57,647 nucleotides of DNA from an uncultured Prochlorococcus sp. (GCF_902522795.1 NZ_CABYWZ010000009.1:1-57647); one strand, 5' to 3'. Counted from the first letter of the stretch, positions 9,194 through 18,929 are shown. Notes: a model not told the origin generated them from the sequence alone. Numbers and translations are program-made.

Positions 9194-10963
9194 GTGCAAA
9201 AGATTAAATTCAAATCTTTTGTTTTAATAATTCCAATATTAATTTTTTCTGGAATATCTTTTTATTTTTTTAGTCTAATATTTAGTACCTTAAAATTAGA
9301 CGTTTCTAAAAATAAAAAGTCTCGGGGAACCAAATATTCTTACGTAATATTATCTTCTGATAATAAGATACTGAGCAAATTAAGCCGCAAATTTGAAATA
9401 GATAATAGTTATCATAAAATTCCATTTTTTCTTAAACATTCTTTTATATCTTCTGAGGATAAAAGATTTTATAAACATAATGGAATAGATTTAAAAAGTA
9501 TTTCTCGTGCCCTTATTCAAAATATTAGAAGTGGTTATGTTAAAGAGGGAGGAAGTACGATTACACAACAAGTTGCTAGATTACTTTTTCTAAATAATGA
9601 TTTAAGTTTTCAAAGAAAAATCAAAGAAATATTTATATCACTCATAATTGAATTTAGATATAACAAAAATCAAATTTTAAAATTATATTTAAATAATATT
9701 TATCTAGGATCAGGAGCATACGGGGTAAACGAGGCTGCCCAAGTTTATTTTGGAAAATTTACAGATGAATTGACATTATCAGAGATCGCATTAATTGCAG
9801 GATTAGCTCCAGCTCCATCAATTTATTCTCCTTATAAAAATTTAGAACTAGCTATTAAAAATAGAAATAAAGTTCTTGAATCAATGTATGTTGATGGATA
9901 TATTTCTCTTGCAAATAAGAATAAGGCTATTAAAGAAAAAATAAAGTTAAATTATCAAACAGCTGATAATTTTTTAGATGATAAATTACTAATAAAATTT
10001 ATTCTTCAGGAAACAGATAAAAAAATTGAAAATAGTAATGATTATAAGTTTTTAAGAATTAAATCTTCTATCAACAAAGATTGGCAAGAAAAAGGTCAAA
10101 AAATATCAAGATACACAGGGCCTAAAGAACTTGAATTTGGTCTTTTATCTATCGAATCAAACACAGGACTAATCAGGACAATGATAACCAGCAAAAATCC
10201 ATCAATTAATGAATACAATAGAGTGATTTCATCTGTAAGACCTTTAGGTTCTACTTTTAAAATAATCCCTTATGCTGCTGCATTAATAGAAGGAATAAAA
10301 TTAAGTGATCAATTTGAAGACTTACCAATATGCTGGGAAAGTTATTGCCCAAAAAATTTTTCAGAAGACTATAGAGGTTCAATATCTTTGATTGAATCAT
10401 TTAAAAGTTCATCAAATATCGTTCCAATATCAATAACAAAAAAAATCGGCTTAAAAAATATTATTAATTTAGCGAATTCATTTGGACTAGGTTACGAGCA
10501 AGAATTTGAGGAATTTCCATCATTAGCTATTGGCGCCTACGGTGATAATCTTTTAAACATCACAAATGCATATTCTGCAATAAACAATAATGGGAAGATT
10601 CAAAGCCCTGAAATCATAGAAAAAATAGAATCATTTAAAAAACAACCTATTTGGGAAAATAAATCTATTTCCAAGAAAATATTAGATTTAAAAATAAACA
10701 AGAAACTAAATAAACTTCTAGAAAAATCTGTAAAAGAAGGAACTTCAAAAGGAGCCTTTATAAAAGGAAAGAAAATTTATGGGAAAACAGGAACATCTGA
10801 TGGAAACAAAGATCTCTGGTTTATTGGTTCCATTGATAACCTTACAACAGGGATCTGGATAGGTTACGACGATAACAAAGAATCTGAATTATCTAGTGGG
10901 AATGCAGCTTATTTATGGAAGAAGTTCATATCTGAAATTTATAAAATTCCAATTAAAAAATAA
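9194..10963 (+). CDS. Class A penicillin-binding protein (GT51 + transpeptidase)
   Basis: Bifunctional peptidoglycan synthase anchored by an N-terminal helix (about residues 10-35). Counting from an upstream TTG at 9185, the glycosyltransferase domain shows EDKRFYKH (91-98) and GGSTITQQ (122-129). The penicillin-binding domain shows the SxxK serine in GSTFK (355-359), SSN (409-411) and KTGTS (534-538). The total is near 590 residues, shorter than many PBP1 proteins. The start is either TTG 9185, overlapping chlG by 8 bases, or GTG 9194, one base after the chlG stop. GTG is preferred because it avoids the overlap. The 3' end is 9 bases from convergent rsmB. Confidence 0.92.
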   Translation: MQKIKFKSFVLIIPILIFSGISFYFFSLIFSTLKLDVSKNKKSRGTKYSYVILSSDNKILSKLSRKFEIDNSYHKIPFFLKHSFISSEDKRFYKHNGIDLKSISRALIQNIRSGYVKEGGSTITQQVARLLFLNNDLSFQRKIKEIFISLIIEFRYNKNQILKLYLNNIYLGSGAYGVNEAAQVYFGKFTDELTLSEIALIAGLAPAPSIYSPYKNLELAIKNRNKVLESMYVDGYISLANKNKAIKEKIKLNYQTADNFLDDKLLIKFILQETDKKIENSNDYKFLRIKSSINKDWQEKGQKISRYTGPKELEFGLLSIESNTGLIRTMITSKNPSINEYNRVISSVRPLGSTFKIIPYAAALIEGIKLSDQFEDLPICWESYCPKNFSEDYRGSISLIESFKSSSNIVPISITKKIGLKNIINLANSFGLGYEQEFEEFPSLAIGAYGDNLLNITNAYSAINNNGKIQSPEIIEKIESFKKQPIWENKSISKKILDLKINKKLNKLLEKSVKEGTSKGAFIKGKKIYGKTGTSDGNKDLWFIGSIDNLTTGIWIGYDDNKESELSSGNAAYLWKKFISEIYKIPIKK

Positions 10964-10972
10964 ATTATATTT

Positions 10973-12289
10973 TTAAGATTTATAAGAAATTATTGCAGAA
11001 TAAAATCCATCACCAGGATAATCCAAGCTAGGTAAAATTTGCTTTTGGCTAACCAATTTTAAAGTTTTGTTTTTTTCAATAAATCGTTCAATTAATAGAT
11101 TATTTTCATCAGGACAAATAGTACAAGTTGAATAAACTAAAGTACCATTTTTTTTCAAAAGGGGGAAAATACTCTCCAAAAGTTTTTCCTGTAATAAAAT
11201 TAAAGATTTTATTTTTTCTTTACTTAAAGACCATCTTGAATCTGGATTCCTGGAAAGTGTTCCAATGCCTGAACAGGGAGCATCTAATAAAATCTTATCA
11301 AAATAAGATATAAACTTAGGATTTAATTCAATCAAACTCGTAGCATCAGCCTTAAGGGTATTAACAGATTTCAAATTTAACCTTTCTAAATTTGATTGCA
11401 GTATTTTCAATCTTTTTGCTGATCTATCTACGGCAATGATTTCAGCACTATCATTTGTTAATTCTGCAAGGTGGGTAGACTTACTTCCTGGAGCTGCACA
11501 AGCATCTAAAATCTTTTCACCTTCTTTTGGATTTAAGAGAGGTGCTATCCACTGAGAAGACCTATCTTGAATTGTCCAAAGTCCAGCACTATATCCTGGT
11601 AAATTTTTTATAGATCTTGGATTAGATTTTAAAGTAATTCCATTATGTAAATCTTTAATAATTTCAGCATCAATTTTATTTTCATGAAGTACTTTCAAAA
11701 AGTTATCTAAATTAGTTTTTAATTTGTTAATTCTCAAATCAATTGATGGTTTTTTATTAAATGCCTTAATGATATTTTCACCCTCGCTATTGCCGACCCA
11801 TTTATAAAGATCCTTCACAAGCCATAATGGAAATGATTCAAGATATGAAATTCTTTCTTTTCTATCAGAAGATAATTCCGGAAAAATTTTTTGTTCTAAT
11901 TTTCTTGATGCATTTCTCAATATCGCATTTACAGTTCCCGCTAAACCATTTAAATCTGTTTTTTTAGCTACTTCTACAGTGGTAGAAATAGCAGCAGGAA
12001 ATGGGATTTTATCCATTTTCAATAGTTGATACAAACCTATATGTAGAAGCCACCTTAACTTTGGAGGCTGCTTTTTATGAGTAATTTTTGATGTATGATC
12101 CGTCCAAAGATCAAGAAATTTTCTGTACCTTATGCATCCAAAAGATAATTCCGTAATAAAAGCTATATCAAGCGGATTAAATTGATAATTTTTTAAAACC
12201 TTTTCAAGAGCATGATCGGAAAAATCACCAGAACTAACTTTTAATAAAATTTCCCAAGCTGCCTTTCTTTGTAAATAACCTATGCTCAA
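10973..12289 (-). CDS. rsmB: 16S rRNA (cytosine-5) methyltransferase RsmB
   Basis: Methylates C967 of 16S rRNA. The 438-residue protein has the NusB-like N-terminal domain (about 1-140) fused to a NOL1/NOP2/Sun methyltransferase domain. Visible motifs are the SAM loop DACAAPGSKS (262-271), the catalytic region LLDAPCSGIGT with Cys339, and YSTCTICPDEN with Cys389. The two cysteines are the hallmark of RNA m5C enzymes. A 47-codon ORF on the same strand ends 51 bases upstream. Confidence 0.95.
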   Translation of the reverse strand: MSIGYLQRKAAWEILLKVSSGDFSDHALEKVLKNYQFNPLDIAFITELSFGCIRYRKFLDLWTDHTSKITHKKQPPKLRWLLHIGLYQLLKMDKIPFPAAISTTVEVAKKTDLNGLAGTVNAILRNASRKLEQKIFPELSSDRKERISYLESFPLWLVKDLYKWVGNSEGENIIKAFNKKPSIDLRINKLKTNLDNFLKVLHENKIDAEIIKDLHNGITLKSNPRSIKNLPGYSAGLWTIQDRSSQWIAPLLNPKEGEKILDACAAPGSKSTHLAELTNDSAEIIAVDRSAKRLKILQSNLERLNLKSVNTLKADATSLIELNPKFISYFDKILLDAPCSGIGTLSRNPDSRWSLSKEKIKSLILLQEKLLESIFPLLKKNGTLVYSTCTICPDENNLLIERFIEKNKTLKLVSQKQILPSLDYPGDGFYSAIISYKS

Positions 12290-12340
12290 AATATAATTAA
12301 TTTTTTAAAGATAACTTTAATATACAAAAAATTTAAAAAT

Positions 12341-12484
12341 TTAAACTACTTTTTCAATTGCAGAATTAAACCAAATAAAACCTAAGATAGAAATAAGTGA
12401 AAGATTAAATCCTAAAAAAATAAAGATATTTAAAGAATGGATTTTTTCGCGAAAAAATATTTTTTTCTCTTTTTGATACTTCAT
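12341..12484 (-). CDS. Short ORF, 47-residue single-helix membrane peptide
   Basis: ATG at 12484 opens a 47-codon frame ending in TAA at 12341. The N-terminus is basic (MKYQKEKKIFFREK), and one hydrophobic helix follows (IFIFLGFNLSLISILGFIW, about residues 20-38). It lies between another short ORF and rsmB on the same strand, in a region that otherwise has no genes. No clear ribosome binding site is visible, which is common here. The family is not recognised. Coding status rests on intact length, membrane-protein composition and placement. Confidence 0.45.
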   Translation of the reverse strand: MKYQKEKKIFFREKIHSLNIFIFLGFNLSLISILGFIWFNSAIEKVV

Positions 12485-12503
12485 TATTAAAATAAAAACA
12501 TAT

Positions 12504-12683
12504 TCAGGATTTCAAACGGCAGCCAATATTGATAGATCCTGTATCAATCATTCTGCCTAATTTAATTGCTATGGATTCCTCCAACCTAGTGAAATTAGAT
12601 TGATGGGTAGTTATCCAATCTAATTCAGAGAAAGTGATAATTCCCGTCGAATTACTTTTTAAAAAAAGTGTTCCAATTTCCAT
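12504..12683 (-). CDS. Small conserved-looking protein (59 aa)
   Basis: ATG at 12683 opens a 59-codon frame ending in TGA at 12504. The product is soluble, with a balanced amino acid composition that looks like a real protein: MEIGTLFLKS, then a central ELDWITTHQSNFTRLEE, then KLGRMIDTGSINIGCRL. I recall similar short cyanobacterial hypothetical proteins with the ELDWITTHQ core, but cannot confirm it here. It lies 19 bases upstream of the 47-residue membrane ORF on the same strand. Function is unknown. Confidence 0.7.
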   Translation of the reverse strand: MEIGTLFLKSNSTGIITFSELDWITTHQSNFTRLEESIAIKLGRMIDTGSINIGCRLKS

Positions 12684-12788
12684 TAGATAAATCTAATTTT
12701 TTCTAAGCTAACATCCCTACTTAATATTTCTTCATAACATAATATTCTTTTAATTTTTCAAAGACAACTGTAGGTTATCACTCTTAAT

Positions 12789-14279
12789 TTATTGAATATC
12801 TCTTAAAAATTTATCGGCCGTTTTTAAGTGATTATTTAATTTTTCCTCTGACATTTTATCGAGATTTCTCGTTAACATTGCCAGACGATATTGCTTTCTA
12901 AAAAAGCTTTCATTATCTTTAATAAATTTCCAAAATAAGCCATCCCATATTTCACACCATGGGCCACTTTTAAAATTAGACATTTTTTTTACATAATTAG
13001 AGCTTGATATATATGGCTTTGTTGAAAAGATACCACCATCACTAAACTGACTCATTCCGTAAACATTTGGGACCATAACCCAATCATAGGAATCAATAAA
13101 CATTTCCATAAACCATTTATAAACTTGGTTGGGGTGAATTCTACATAGAAGCATAAAGTTGCCAACAATCATTAGCCGCTCAATATGATGACAATAACCA
13201 AATTTAATAATATTTTTTATAACAACGTCTACTGGTTCAATTCCTGTATTTCCTTGATAAAAAGATTTTGGAATTGGCTTATCTTCAAAATTCCAAAAAT
13301 TACTATTTCGCATCTTTGTTCCGTACTTTTTATAGACGAGGCAAATAAATTCTCTCCATCCAATAATTTGACGAATAAAACCCTCCAAAGAGTTAATAGG
13401 AACATTATTATTTTTTGCAAAAAGTAATGCTTTATTTACTACTACATCTGGGGTTAATAAGCCGCTATTTAAAAGAGGAGAAAGTAAACTATGCCATAAA
13501 AAAGAATTTTCTTTAGAAATAGCATCCTCATAATCTCCAAATAAGAAAAATCTATGTTTAAAAAAATCATTTAACCATTCATCTGCCTCATCAAAATTAG
13601 TTGGATATAAAAAGTTATTACTTTCTCCAATAAACTCAATATCAAAATTGGCCAATGACCTTTCTGCATTAACTACAAATTTATTTTTTTGTAATTTAGG
13701 TGTATCAGGTATGTTTATTTTTTTTGGTAATTTTTTTCTGTTCATTTCATCGAAACTCCATTTACCACCTTCAGGTGTATTATCAGGATTAACTAATATC
13801 TTTTGGCTCTTTCTTTGATTCTCATAAAATCTACCCATAAGAGGTTTTTTTGTATTTGATGCAAATAACTCTTTTAAATCTTCACTGCTCATAAACATAG
13901 GAGAAGGCAAAATATTTAAAGCTAAATTATTACTTTCAACAAAATTATTAATCCTCTTCATTATTAAAAAATCATGAGGGTCAATTAGATTTATTTTCCG
14001 ATATTTATCTTTAATAAATTCCGATAAGTAGTCAACTGTAGAAGTATTATTCTTGTTTTCGATATATAAAACTTTAAAGCCAGATTTTTCTAAATAATTT
14101 TTATAAGCCAGCATAGATGCTTTATGAAAAACTAACTTGTTTTTATGGTTAATTAACTTATGAAATTTATCATTTCCAAAAAATAATGAGTCTTCCAAAA
14201 TCAAAATTTCACAATTTATTTTTAAGATTGGGCTTTCTCTAAAAAGTTGATTCGGGAAAATAATTGATACTTGTTTCAT
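12789..14279 (-). CDS. Photolyase-related protein (FeS-BCP/PhrB group) apparently lacking Fe-S cysteines
   Basis: The 496-residue protein belongs to the bacterial cryptochrome/(6-4) photolyase group (deoxyribodipyrimidine photolyase-related). N-terminal Rossmann domain: IIFPNQLF and [13 protein letters not shown]-domain signatures: [11 protein letters not shown] (301-311), HHIERLM (364-370), [14 protein letters not shown] and STKPYISS. The family normally binds a [4Fe-4S] cluster through a VDxC cysteine and a YCxxC...CPF segment. Here the first reads VDVV (350-353), and the second is compressed to about 436-450 with one cysteine (Cys442). It is the last gene of a four-gene operon with DUF2256, TIGR03643 and DCC proteins, and its ATG overlaps the DUF2256 stop. 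DNA repair is likely but inferred. Confidence 0.88.
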   Translation of the reverse strand: MKQVSIIFPNQLFRESPILKINCEILILEDSLFFGNDKFHKLINHKNKLVFHKASMLAYKNYLEKSGFKVLYIENKNNTSTVDYLSEFIKDKYRKINLIDPHDFLIMKRINNFVESNNLALNILPSPMFMSSEDLKELFASNTKKPLMGRFYENQRKSQKILVNPDNTPEGGKWSFDEMNRKKLPKKINIPDTPKLQKNKFVVNAERSLANFDIEFIGESNNFLYPTNFDEADEWLNDFFKHRFFLFGDYEDAISKENSFLWHSLLSPLLNSGLLTPDVVVNKALLFAKNNNVPINSLEGFIRQIIGWREFICLVYKKYGTKMRNSNFWNFEDKPIPKSFYQGNTGIEPVDVVIKNIIKFGYCHHIERLMIVGNFMLLCRIHPNQVYKWFMEMFIDSYDWVMVPNVYGMSQFSDGGIFSTKPYISSSNYVKKMSNFKSGPWCEIWDGLFWKFIKDNESFFRKQYRLAMLTRNLDKMSEEKLNNHLKTADKFLRDIQ

Positions 14280-14407
14280 CTTTGCGACTTTCTGTTACTG
14301 CATCTTTTTGAACAGTAGATAACATCATCCCAACAGTTTTTCCATTTTTTACGCCACTCGAACGGCCTATTGCAAACAGGACAAGTTTTGGTAGAAAGAT
14401 TTTTCAA
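14276..14407 (-). CDS. DUF2256 zinc-ribbon small protein (43 aa)
   Basis: A 43-codon gene starting at TTG 14407, three bases after the TIGR03643 stop. Its TGA (14276-14278) overlaps the photolyase ATG in an ATGA coupling. The product matches DUF2256: [15 protein letters not shown] (about residues 8-22), then WDDVIYCS and RC, giving four zinc-binding cysteines in CxxC...CxxxC spacing (Cys9, 12, 32, 36). This family is often encoded beside photolyase-like genes in cyanobacteria and proteobacteria. Translational coupling with the photolyase suggests matched production. The molecular role is unknown. Confidence 0.85.
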   Translation of the reverse strand: MKNLSTKTCPVCNRPFEWRKKWKNCWDDVIYCSKRCSNRKSQR

Positions 14408-14410
14408 AAT

Positions 14411-14647
14411 TTATAATTTTCTTTTATGAGTAGATTTAAATCTAGTTGAATCTTTAAGTGCCATATGTTTTGTATTTCTTCCCGAAACTCTCTTTCTCCA
14501 GACTTTGAAGGATTTGGGTTTAAGATTTTGGCGCATAATTTTTATCGCATCTTCCTCTTTTAAACCAAATTGATACTCAATAGCTTCAAAGGGTGTTCTA
14601 TCTTCCCAACACATTTCTATTATTCTGTCTATATCGATACTTTCCAT
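14411..14647 (-). CDS. TIGR03643 family protein (78 aa)
   Basis: A small basic protein matching TIGR03643. The N-terminal part (DIDRIIEMCWEDRTPFEAIEYQFGL) has helix-turn-helix-like helices, followed by EDAIKIMRQNLKPKSFKVWRKRV and a basic C-terminus with GRNTKH. No membrane segment is seen. It lies 2 bases after the DCC gene and 3 bases before the DUF2256 start, so it is inside the photolyase operon. The family commonly travels with photolyases and DUF2256. Nucleic-acid binding is a guess from its basic, helical nature. Confidence 0.82.
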   Translation of the reverse strand: MESIDIDRIIEMCWEDRTPFEAIEYQFGLKEEDAIKIMRQNLKPKSFKVWRKRVSGRNTKHMALKDSTRFKSTHKRKL

Positions 14648-14649
14648 AT

Positions 14650-15054
14650 TTATTGTTCACATTGTGAGGTACAAAGTTTTTCAATATCAGATCTACCTGT
14701 AATTTGAAGTCTATATTTTGCCCAATATCTGTAAACCATTCTCAATAATGGAGATAAGAGCTTAATCTTCAAGGGATAATAAACCCAACCTAAACCAACT
14801 AATTCATAAGAATATGCAAGTACATCTAGTCCCCTAATAATTTCACCATTTTCCATAATCCCATGCAGGTTTGACATCGCTTCTGCATAAGAGATGTCAT
14901 TGAAAAGACTTTGATCATAATCCTTATTATTAATATCTATAAATGCAATTTGATTTAAGGTATCTCTCTTTTTTAGGAAATTTGTTTCTCTCAAACAAAG
15001 TGGACAACCACCATCGAATAAAAAGGTTAATTTATTTTTCATATTTTTATTCAA
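14650..15054 (-). CDS. DCC-type thiol-disulfide oxidoreductase (DUF393)
   Basis: A 134-residue protein of the DUF393 or DCC family, named after its DGGCPLC redox motif, seen here at residues 14-20 (Cys17, Cys20). The fold is thioredoxin-like. A hydrophobic stretch around KIKLLSPLLRMVYRYWAKYR sits in the C-terminal third. It is the first gene of the four-gene photolyase operon, so a redox step or electron delivery for the photolyase is conceivable, but that is inference. An alternative start is Met5. A possible promoter region lies in the 165 bases upstream. Confidence 0.85.
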   Translation of the reverse strand: MNKNMKNKLTFLFDGGCPLCLRETNFLKKRDTLNQIAFIDINNKDYDQSLFNDISYAEAMSNLHGIMENGEIIRGLDVLAYSYELVGLGWVYYPLKIKLLSPLLRMVYRYWAKYRLQITGRSDIEKLCTSQCEQ

Positions 15055-15173
15055 ATATAGAAATTAAATAACTTTTTTGTGGAATAAAAATTTTTTTTAA
15101 GAGTGCAAGCTTTATAAAGCCTTAATAATTGCCAGTTCTAATTTAGTGAAATTATATTATCTTATAAATTAAT

Positions 15174-15205
15174 AAGCCATTGATTAAGGGATACATCAAT
15201 GGTTT
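15174..15205 (-). terminator. Inverted repeat downstream of the 67-residue gene
   Basis: An 11-base stem (AAGCCATTGAT paired with ATCAATGGTTT, one G-U pair) with a 10-base loop lies 15 bases after the stop of the minus-strand gene 15220-15423. On that strand the stem is followed by ATTAATTTATAAG, which is moderately U-rich. It is a plausible intrinsic terminator for that gene. Confidence 0.45.
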
Positions 15206-15219
15206 AAAACTATTTCTGA

Positions 15220-15423
15220 TTATTCATCTAAAAGATGAACTCCTTCTCCTACATCAGGAGTAAAATTACAATATTTTTCAAAAACGAGTCCAACTCCTCT
15301 CATTTTTTCTCCTAATTCATCTTTAAATTTATTCCATTCTTCCGATTCACGCTCAGGTAAATTCCACCCTTGTTTTTCTACCATACTTGTTATGACTGTA
15401 TAGTCCCATTCTATGTATGCCAT
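15220..15423 (-). CDS. Small acidic hypothetical protein (67 aa)
   Basis: An intact 67-codon gene with an ATG start (MAYIEWDYTVITSMVEKQGW). The product is soluble and acidic, has no signal peptide or membrane helix, and ends in GVHLLDE. It stands alone between the photolyase operon and trmH, and a stem-loop follows its stop. I do not recognise the family. Composition and the isolated transcription unit argue that it is real. It looks like one of the short lineage-specific proteins common in picocyanobacteria. Confidence 0.65.
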   Translation of the reverse strand: MAYIEWDYTVITSMVEKQGWNLPERESEEWNKFKDELGEKMRGVGLVFEKYCNFTPDVGEGVHLLDE

Positions 15424-15520
15424 TGAGTTAATTCAAACTACCAAAATATTATAAACCAAGAGATTTAATAGGTAATCAATATTTTTTGAATATAATTTAA
15501 AAGTGTGAAAAAAATTATAA

Positions 15521-16192
15521 ATGTCAATTTTGCCAAGAAGATTCGAACGAATTAAAAGTGTTTTAGATTGCAGAATGAAAAACTTGACTGTTTTAGTTGA
15601 GGATGTCAATAAACCACATAATTTATCTGCAATATTAAGGACATGTGATGCAGCAGGAGTTTTTGAAGCAAATTTTATTAGCAAAACGAATGCCGTTAAG
15701 ACTTTCAATAGTACTGCGCAAGGAAGTCAAAAATGGGTAAAACTGAATAATCATGAAAACACTATCACGGCAATTTCTGATTTAAAGAATAAGGGTTTTA
15801 AATTATATGGAACGAATCTTAATAGTGAATCAGTAGATTATAGAAATTTTGATTATTCTCAAAATACATGTTTTGTTTTAGGAGCAGAAAAATGGGGACT
15901 AAGTAATGAACTTATATCAATGGTTGACCAATCAATTTTTATACCTATGAGGGGTATGGTTCAATCTCTGAATGTTTCAGTTGCTGCTTCCATATTATTA
16001 TTTGAAGCTATTCGCCAAAGAAAAAATAAAGGTATATTGCCCGCCAATGGAGAAGGGTTAAATATAGATGAATATCAAAAAACACTTTTTGAATGGTGTT
16101 ACCCAGAATTAGCTGCCGTGTATAAAAAATCAGCTAAAGAATATCCAAAGTTGAATGATCAAGGAGAACTTGATCCTATTACAGATAACTAA
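15521..16192 (+). CDS. trmH: tRNA (guanosine-2'-O-)-methyltransferase (SpoU/TrmH)
   Basis: 2'-O-methylates tRNA, probably G18 in the D loop. The 223-residue SPOUT protein shows motif 1 KPHNLSAILRTCDAAG (31-46, with Asn34 and catalytic Arg40), motif 2 FVLGAEKWGLS near 120-130 and motif 3 IPMRGMVQSLNVSVAASILL near 145-165, which together form the SAM-binding trefoil knot. The C-terminal extension is longer than in minimal TrmH proteins, as is normal for the TrmH (Gm18) subgroup. The start is ATG at 15521. It is convergent with the permease gene, 2 bases away. Confidence 0.93.
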   Translation: MSILPRRFERIKSVLDCRMKNLTVLVEDVNKPHNLSAILRTCDAAGVFEANFISKTNAVKTFNSTAQGSQKWVKLNNHENTITAISDLKNKGFKLYGTNLNSESVDYRNFDYSQNTCFVLGAEKWGLSNELISMVDQSIFIPMRGMVQSLNVSVAASILLFEAIRQRKNKGILPANGEGLNIDEYQKTLFEWCYPELAAVYKKSAKEYPKLNDQGELDPITDN

Positions 16193-16194
16193 AT

Positions 16195-17040
16195 TTATTC
16201 AGAATTTTGACTATCAAAAATTTCTTCAAGATCCTCTCCTATAAAAGAAAGACCTAAAACTAAAAAAAACATCGCCAAACCTGGGAACAAAGCCGTCCAC
16301 CATATACCTGTAGGTAAAGCTGCAATAGCAAGATTTAAATCACTTCCCCACTCTGGGACATCAGCCGGAACGCCAAGACCTAAAAATCCTAAACTTCCTA
16401 ATACCAAGACAGCATCCGCAGCATTTAAGGTAAGCAAAATAGGCAAGGGCGTTATTACATTTGGGAGAATATATTTAAAAATAATTGTTTTAACATCAGC
16501 TCCTGAAACTTGAGCTGCCTCCACGTAAGTTTCGGATTTAACCAATATTGTCTGATTTCTGATTAATCTAAAGTATTGAGGGGAGTAAACAATACACAAT
16601 GCCAAAGCTGCGTTAAGAATACCCTTACCCAATACAAAAGCCACAACAACTGAAAGCAAAATTACAGGTATTGAAAAAATAGTATCCATTATTAGTGATA
16701 AGCATTTATCAAAAAAACCACCAAAATAGCCACTTAACAATCCTAATGGCAAACCTAAACTTAATGAAAAAACAATAGCTAAGAAAACAACTTCTATAGC
16801 TAAAGATGATCCTTGCAAAGTTCTTAAGCAAACATCTCTTCCTAATCTATCTGTGCCACAGAAATGATTAAGCGAAGGAGGGGCAAAGATATCGTTGCTT
16901 AACATAGAAAATGAATAACCAAAAAAATTATTGGCCTCTAAAAATTTCATTATTAAAACAACAAGAAGATAAAAAAGTACAATTAAAAATCCAGCTTTTC
17001 TGATATTTGCACCGACAGGATTAAATGAGTTAATATCCAA
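16195..17040 (-). CDS. Peptide/nickel-type ABC transporter permease (DppC/OppC family)
   Basis: Inner-membrane permease of 281 residues with about six helices. The N-terminal HFCGTDRLGRDVCLRTLQG segment (about 57-75) is the OppC/DppC/NikC signature. The EAA loop EAAQVSGADVKTIIFKYILP contacts the ATPase. No binding protein, second permease or ATPase lies next to it, so in this genome the transporter parts are dispersed. Substrate, whether oligopeptide, nickel or other, cannot be assigned. Downstream it ends 2 bases from trmH. Upstream is lepA with an 80-base gap. Confidence 0.88.
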   Translation of the reverse strand: MDINSFNPVGANIRKAGFLIVLFYLLVVLIMKFLEANNFFGYSFSMLSNDIFAPPSLNHFCGTDRLGRDVCLRTLQGSSLAIEVVFLAIVFSLSLGLPLGLLSGYFGGFFDKCLSLIMDTIFSIPVILLSVVVAFVLGKGILNAALALCIVYSPQYFRLIRNQTILVKSETYVEAAQVSGADVKTIIFKYILPNVITPLPILLTLNAADAVLVLGSLGFLGLGVPADVPEWGSDLNLAIAALPTGIWWTALFPGLAMFFLVLGLSFIGEDLEEIFDSQNSE

Positions 17041-17120
17041 AATCTTTTTTTAAAGATATAAATGAAATATACCCAAATTTTTTTAAAAATAAATAGCTAT
17101 AAATTTTAAATTAAAAGAAA

Positions 17121-18929
17121 TTACTGGTTTAATTTCAAGACTGCCATAAAAGCTTCCTGAGGGACTTCAACTTTACCCATTGCCTTCATCCTCTTTTTAC
17201 CTTTGGCTTGTTTCTTTAAAAGTTTCTTTTTCCTAGAAATGTCCCCTCCATAACATTTAGATAAAACATCTTTTCGCAAAGCACTTATGCTTTCACTTGC
17301 AATAATCCTGCTACCGATTGATGCTTGAATAGGTATTTTAAATTGTTGTTTTGGAATAAGTTCTTTTAATTTCTCAACTAAACTTCTGCCAATTCCATAA
17401 GCTTTATCTTTATGAACAATAGAAGTTAATGGATCTGCTCTTTCTGAATTTATTAGAACATCTAATCTGACAAGGTCATTTTTTCTATAGCCAATCAAAT
17501 GATATTCCATTGATGCATAACCTTGGGTTCTACTTTTCATTTGATCAAAGAAATCTGTAACAACTTCTGCTAATGGAATTTCATAAATCAAGGTAACTCG
17601 ATCTGTTGTTATGTATTTCATATCTATAAATACTCCCCTTCTTTCCTGACATAAACCCATTAATGTTCCATTAAATTCATTGGGAGCATAAATTTCCATT
17701 TTCACATAAGGCTCTTCTATTGATTCTCTAAGTTGTGGATCAGGAATTGTTGAAGGATTATCAATAAAGATATGTTCCTGCTGATTTAAATTAACTTTAT
17801 AAATAACTGATGGTGCCGTTACGATTAGATCCAAGTCATATTCTCTTTCTAATCTTTCTTGAACAATCTCCATATGAAGAAGTCCTAGGAATCCGCACCT
17901 AAATCCGAAACCCATTGCGCTACTGGTTTCGGGCTCATATTTTAAAGCTGCATCAGATAATTGTAATTTTTCGAGTGATACTCTTAAATCTGGGAATTGA
18001 TCAGCATCAGTCGGGAATAATCCACAAAAAACCATAGGATTTGCTGTCTTATATCCAGGCAAAGGATCATTGGCAGGTGAATTTAAAAGAGTAATCGTAT
18101 CTCCCACTCTCGCATCAGCAACTGATTTTATAGAAGCAGCTAAATAACCAACTTCTCCTGCATGTAATTCATCAACTTGCTGCTGATCAGGCGCCATTAT
18201 TCCTATCTCATCTAGTTCATAATTTTTCTTACTTGCCATTAATAATATTTTTTCTCTCTTATTAAGAGACCCAGATATCACCCTGAAATAAACAATAACT
18301 CCCCTATACGGATCATAATAAGAATCAAAAATCAGTGCCTTTGTAGGTAGTTTAATTTCATCTTGAGGAGGAGGGACTCTTCTTACGATTGCTTCCAAAA
18401 TATCTTTAATACCAACTCCAATTTTTGCTGAACAATTTATTGCATTAGATGTATCAAGTCCAATAATTTCCTCTATTTCTTGTTTTATTTTTTCAGCATC
18501 AGCCCCTGGTAAATCAACTTTATTTAAAACAGGAATTATTTCAAGATTATTTTCTAAGGCAAGATAAACATTAGCTAAGGTTTGAGCTTCTACTCCTTGA
18601 CTTGCATCAACAACGAGTAAAGCGCCTTCACAAGCTTGAAGAGATCTACTAACCTCATAAGAGAAATCAACATGCCCTGGAGTATCTATTAAGTTCAAAA
18701 CATATTCTTGAGAATCGTCAGCTTTATATTTCATCCTAGCGGCCTGCAACTTGATAGTAATTCCTCTCTCTCTTTCAAGATCCATACTGTCCAAAAATTG
18801 TTCTTGCATATCCCTTTGCTGCACAGTACCAGTATCTTGAAGTAACCTATCTGCAAGGGTAGATTTACCATGGTCAATATGAGCGATTATGCAGAAATTT
18901 CTAATTTTTGAAACCGATATATCAGTCAT
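17121..18929 (-). CDS. lepA: Elongation factor 4 (LepA GTPase)
   Basis: Ribosome-associated translational GTPase. The 602-residue protein has all G motifs: [14 protein letters not shown] (G1, about 15-28), the RGITIK region (G2), [11 protein letters not shown] (G3), NKVDLPGA (G4) and SAKIG (G5). The EF-G-like domains follow, then the LepA-specific C-terminal domain with the basic [19 protein letters not shown] stretch. Length is standard. It is on the minus strand downstream of mqo with a 55-base gap. Confidence 0.98.
   Translation of the reverse strand: MTDISVSKIRNFCIIAHIDHGKSTLADRLLQDTGTVQQRDMQEQFLDSMDLERERGITIKLQAARMKYKADDSQEYVLNLIDTPGHVDFSYEVSRSLQACEGALLVVDASQGVEAQTLANVYLALENNLEIIPVLNKVDLPGADAEKIKQEIEEIIGLDTSNAINCSAKIGVGIKDILEAIVRRVPPPQDEIKLPTKALIFDSYYDPYRGVIVYFRVISGSLNKREKILLMASKKNYELDEIGIMAPDQQQVDELHAGEVGYLAASIKSVADARVGDTITLLNSPANDPLPGYKTANPMVFCGLFPTDADQFPDLRVSLEKLQLSDAALKYEPETSSAMGFGFRCGFLGLLHMEIVQERLEREYDLDLIVTAPSVIYKVNLNQQEHIFIDNPSTIPDPQLRESIEEPYVKMEIYAPNEFNGTLMGLCQERRGVFIDMKYITTDRVTLIYEIPLAEVVTDFFDQMKSRTQGYASMEYHLIGYRKNDLVRLDVLINSERADPLTSIVHKDKAYGIGRSLVEKLKELIPKQQFKIPIQASIGSRIIASESISALRKDVLSKCYGGDISRKKKLLKKQAKGKKRMKAMGKVEVPQEAFMAVLKLNQ

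Noticed and set aside
15433..15708. A minus-strand frame overlapping the start of trmH
   Set aside because: It is a shadow of trmH, whose motifs and start are well supported.
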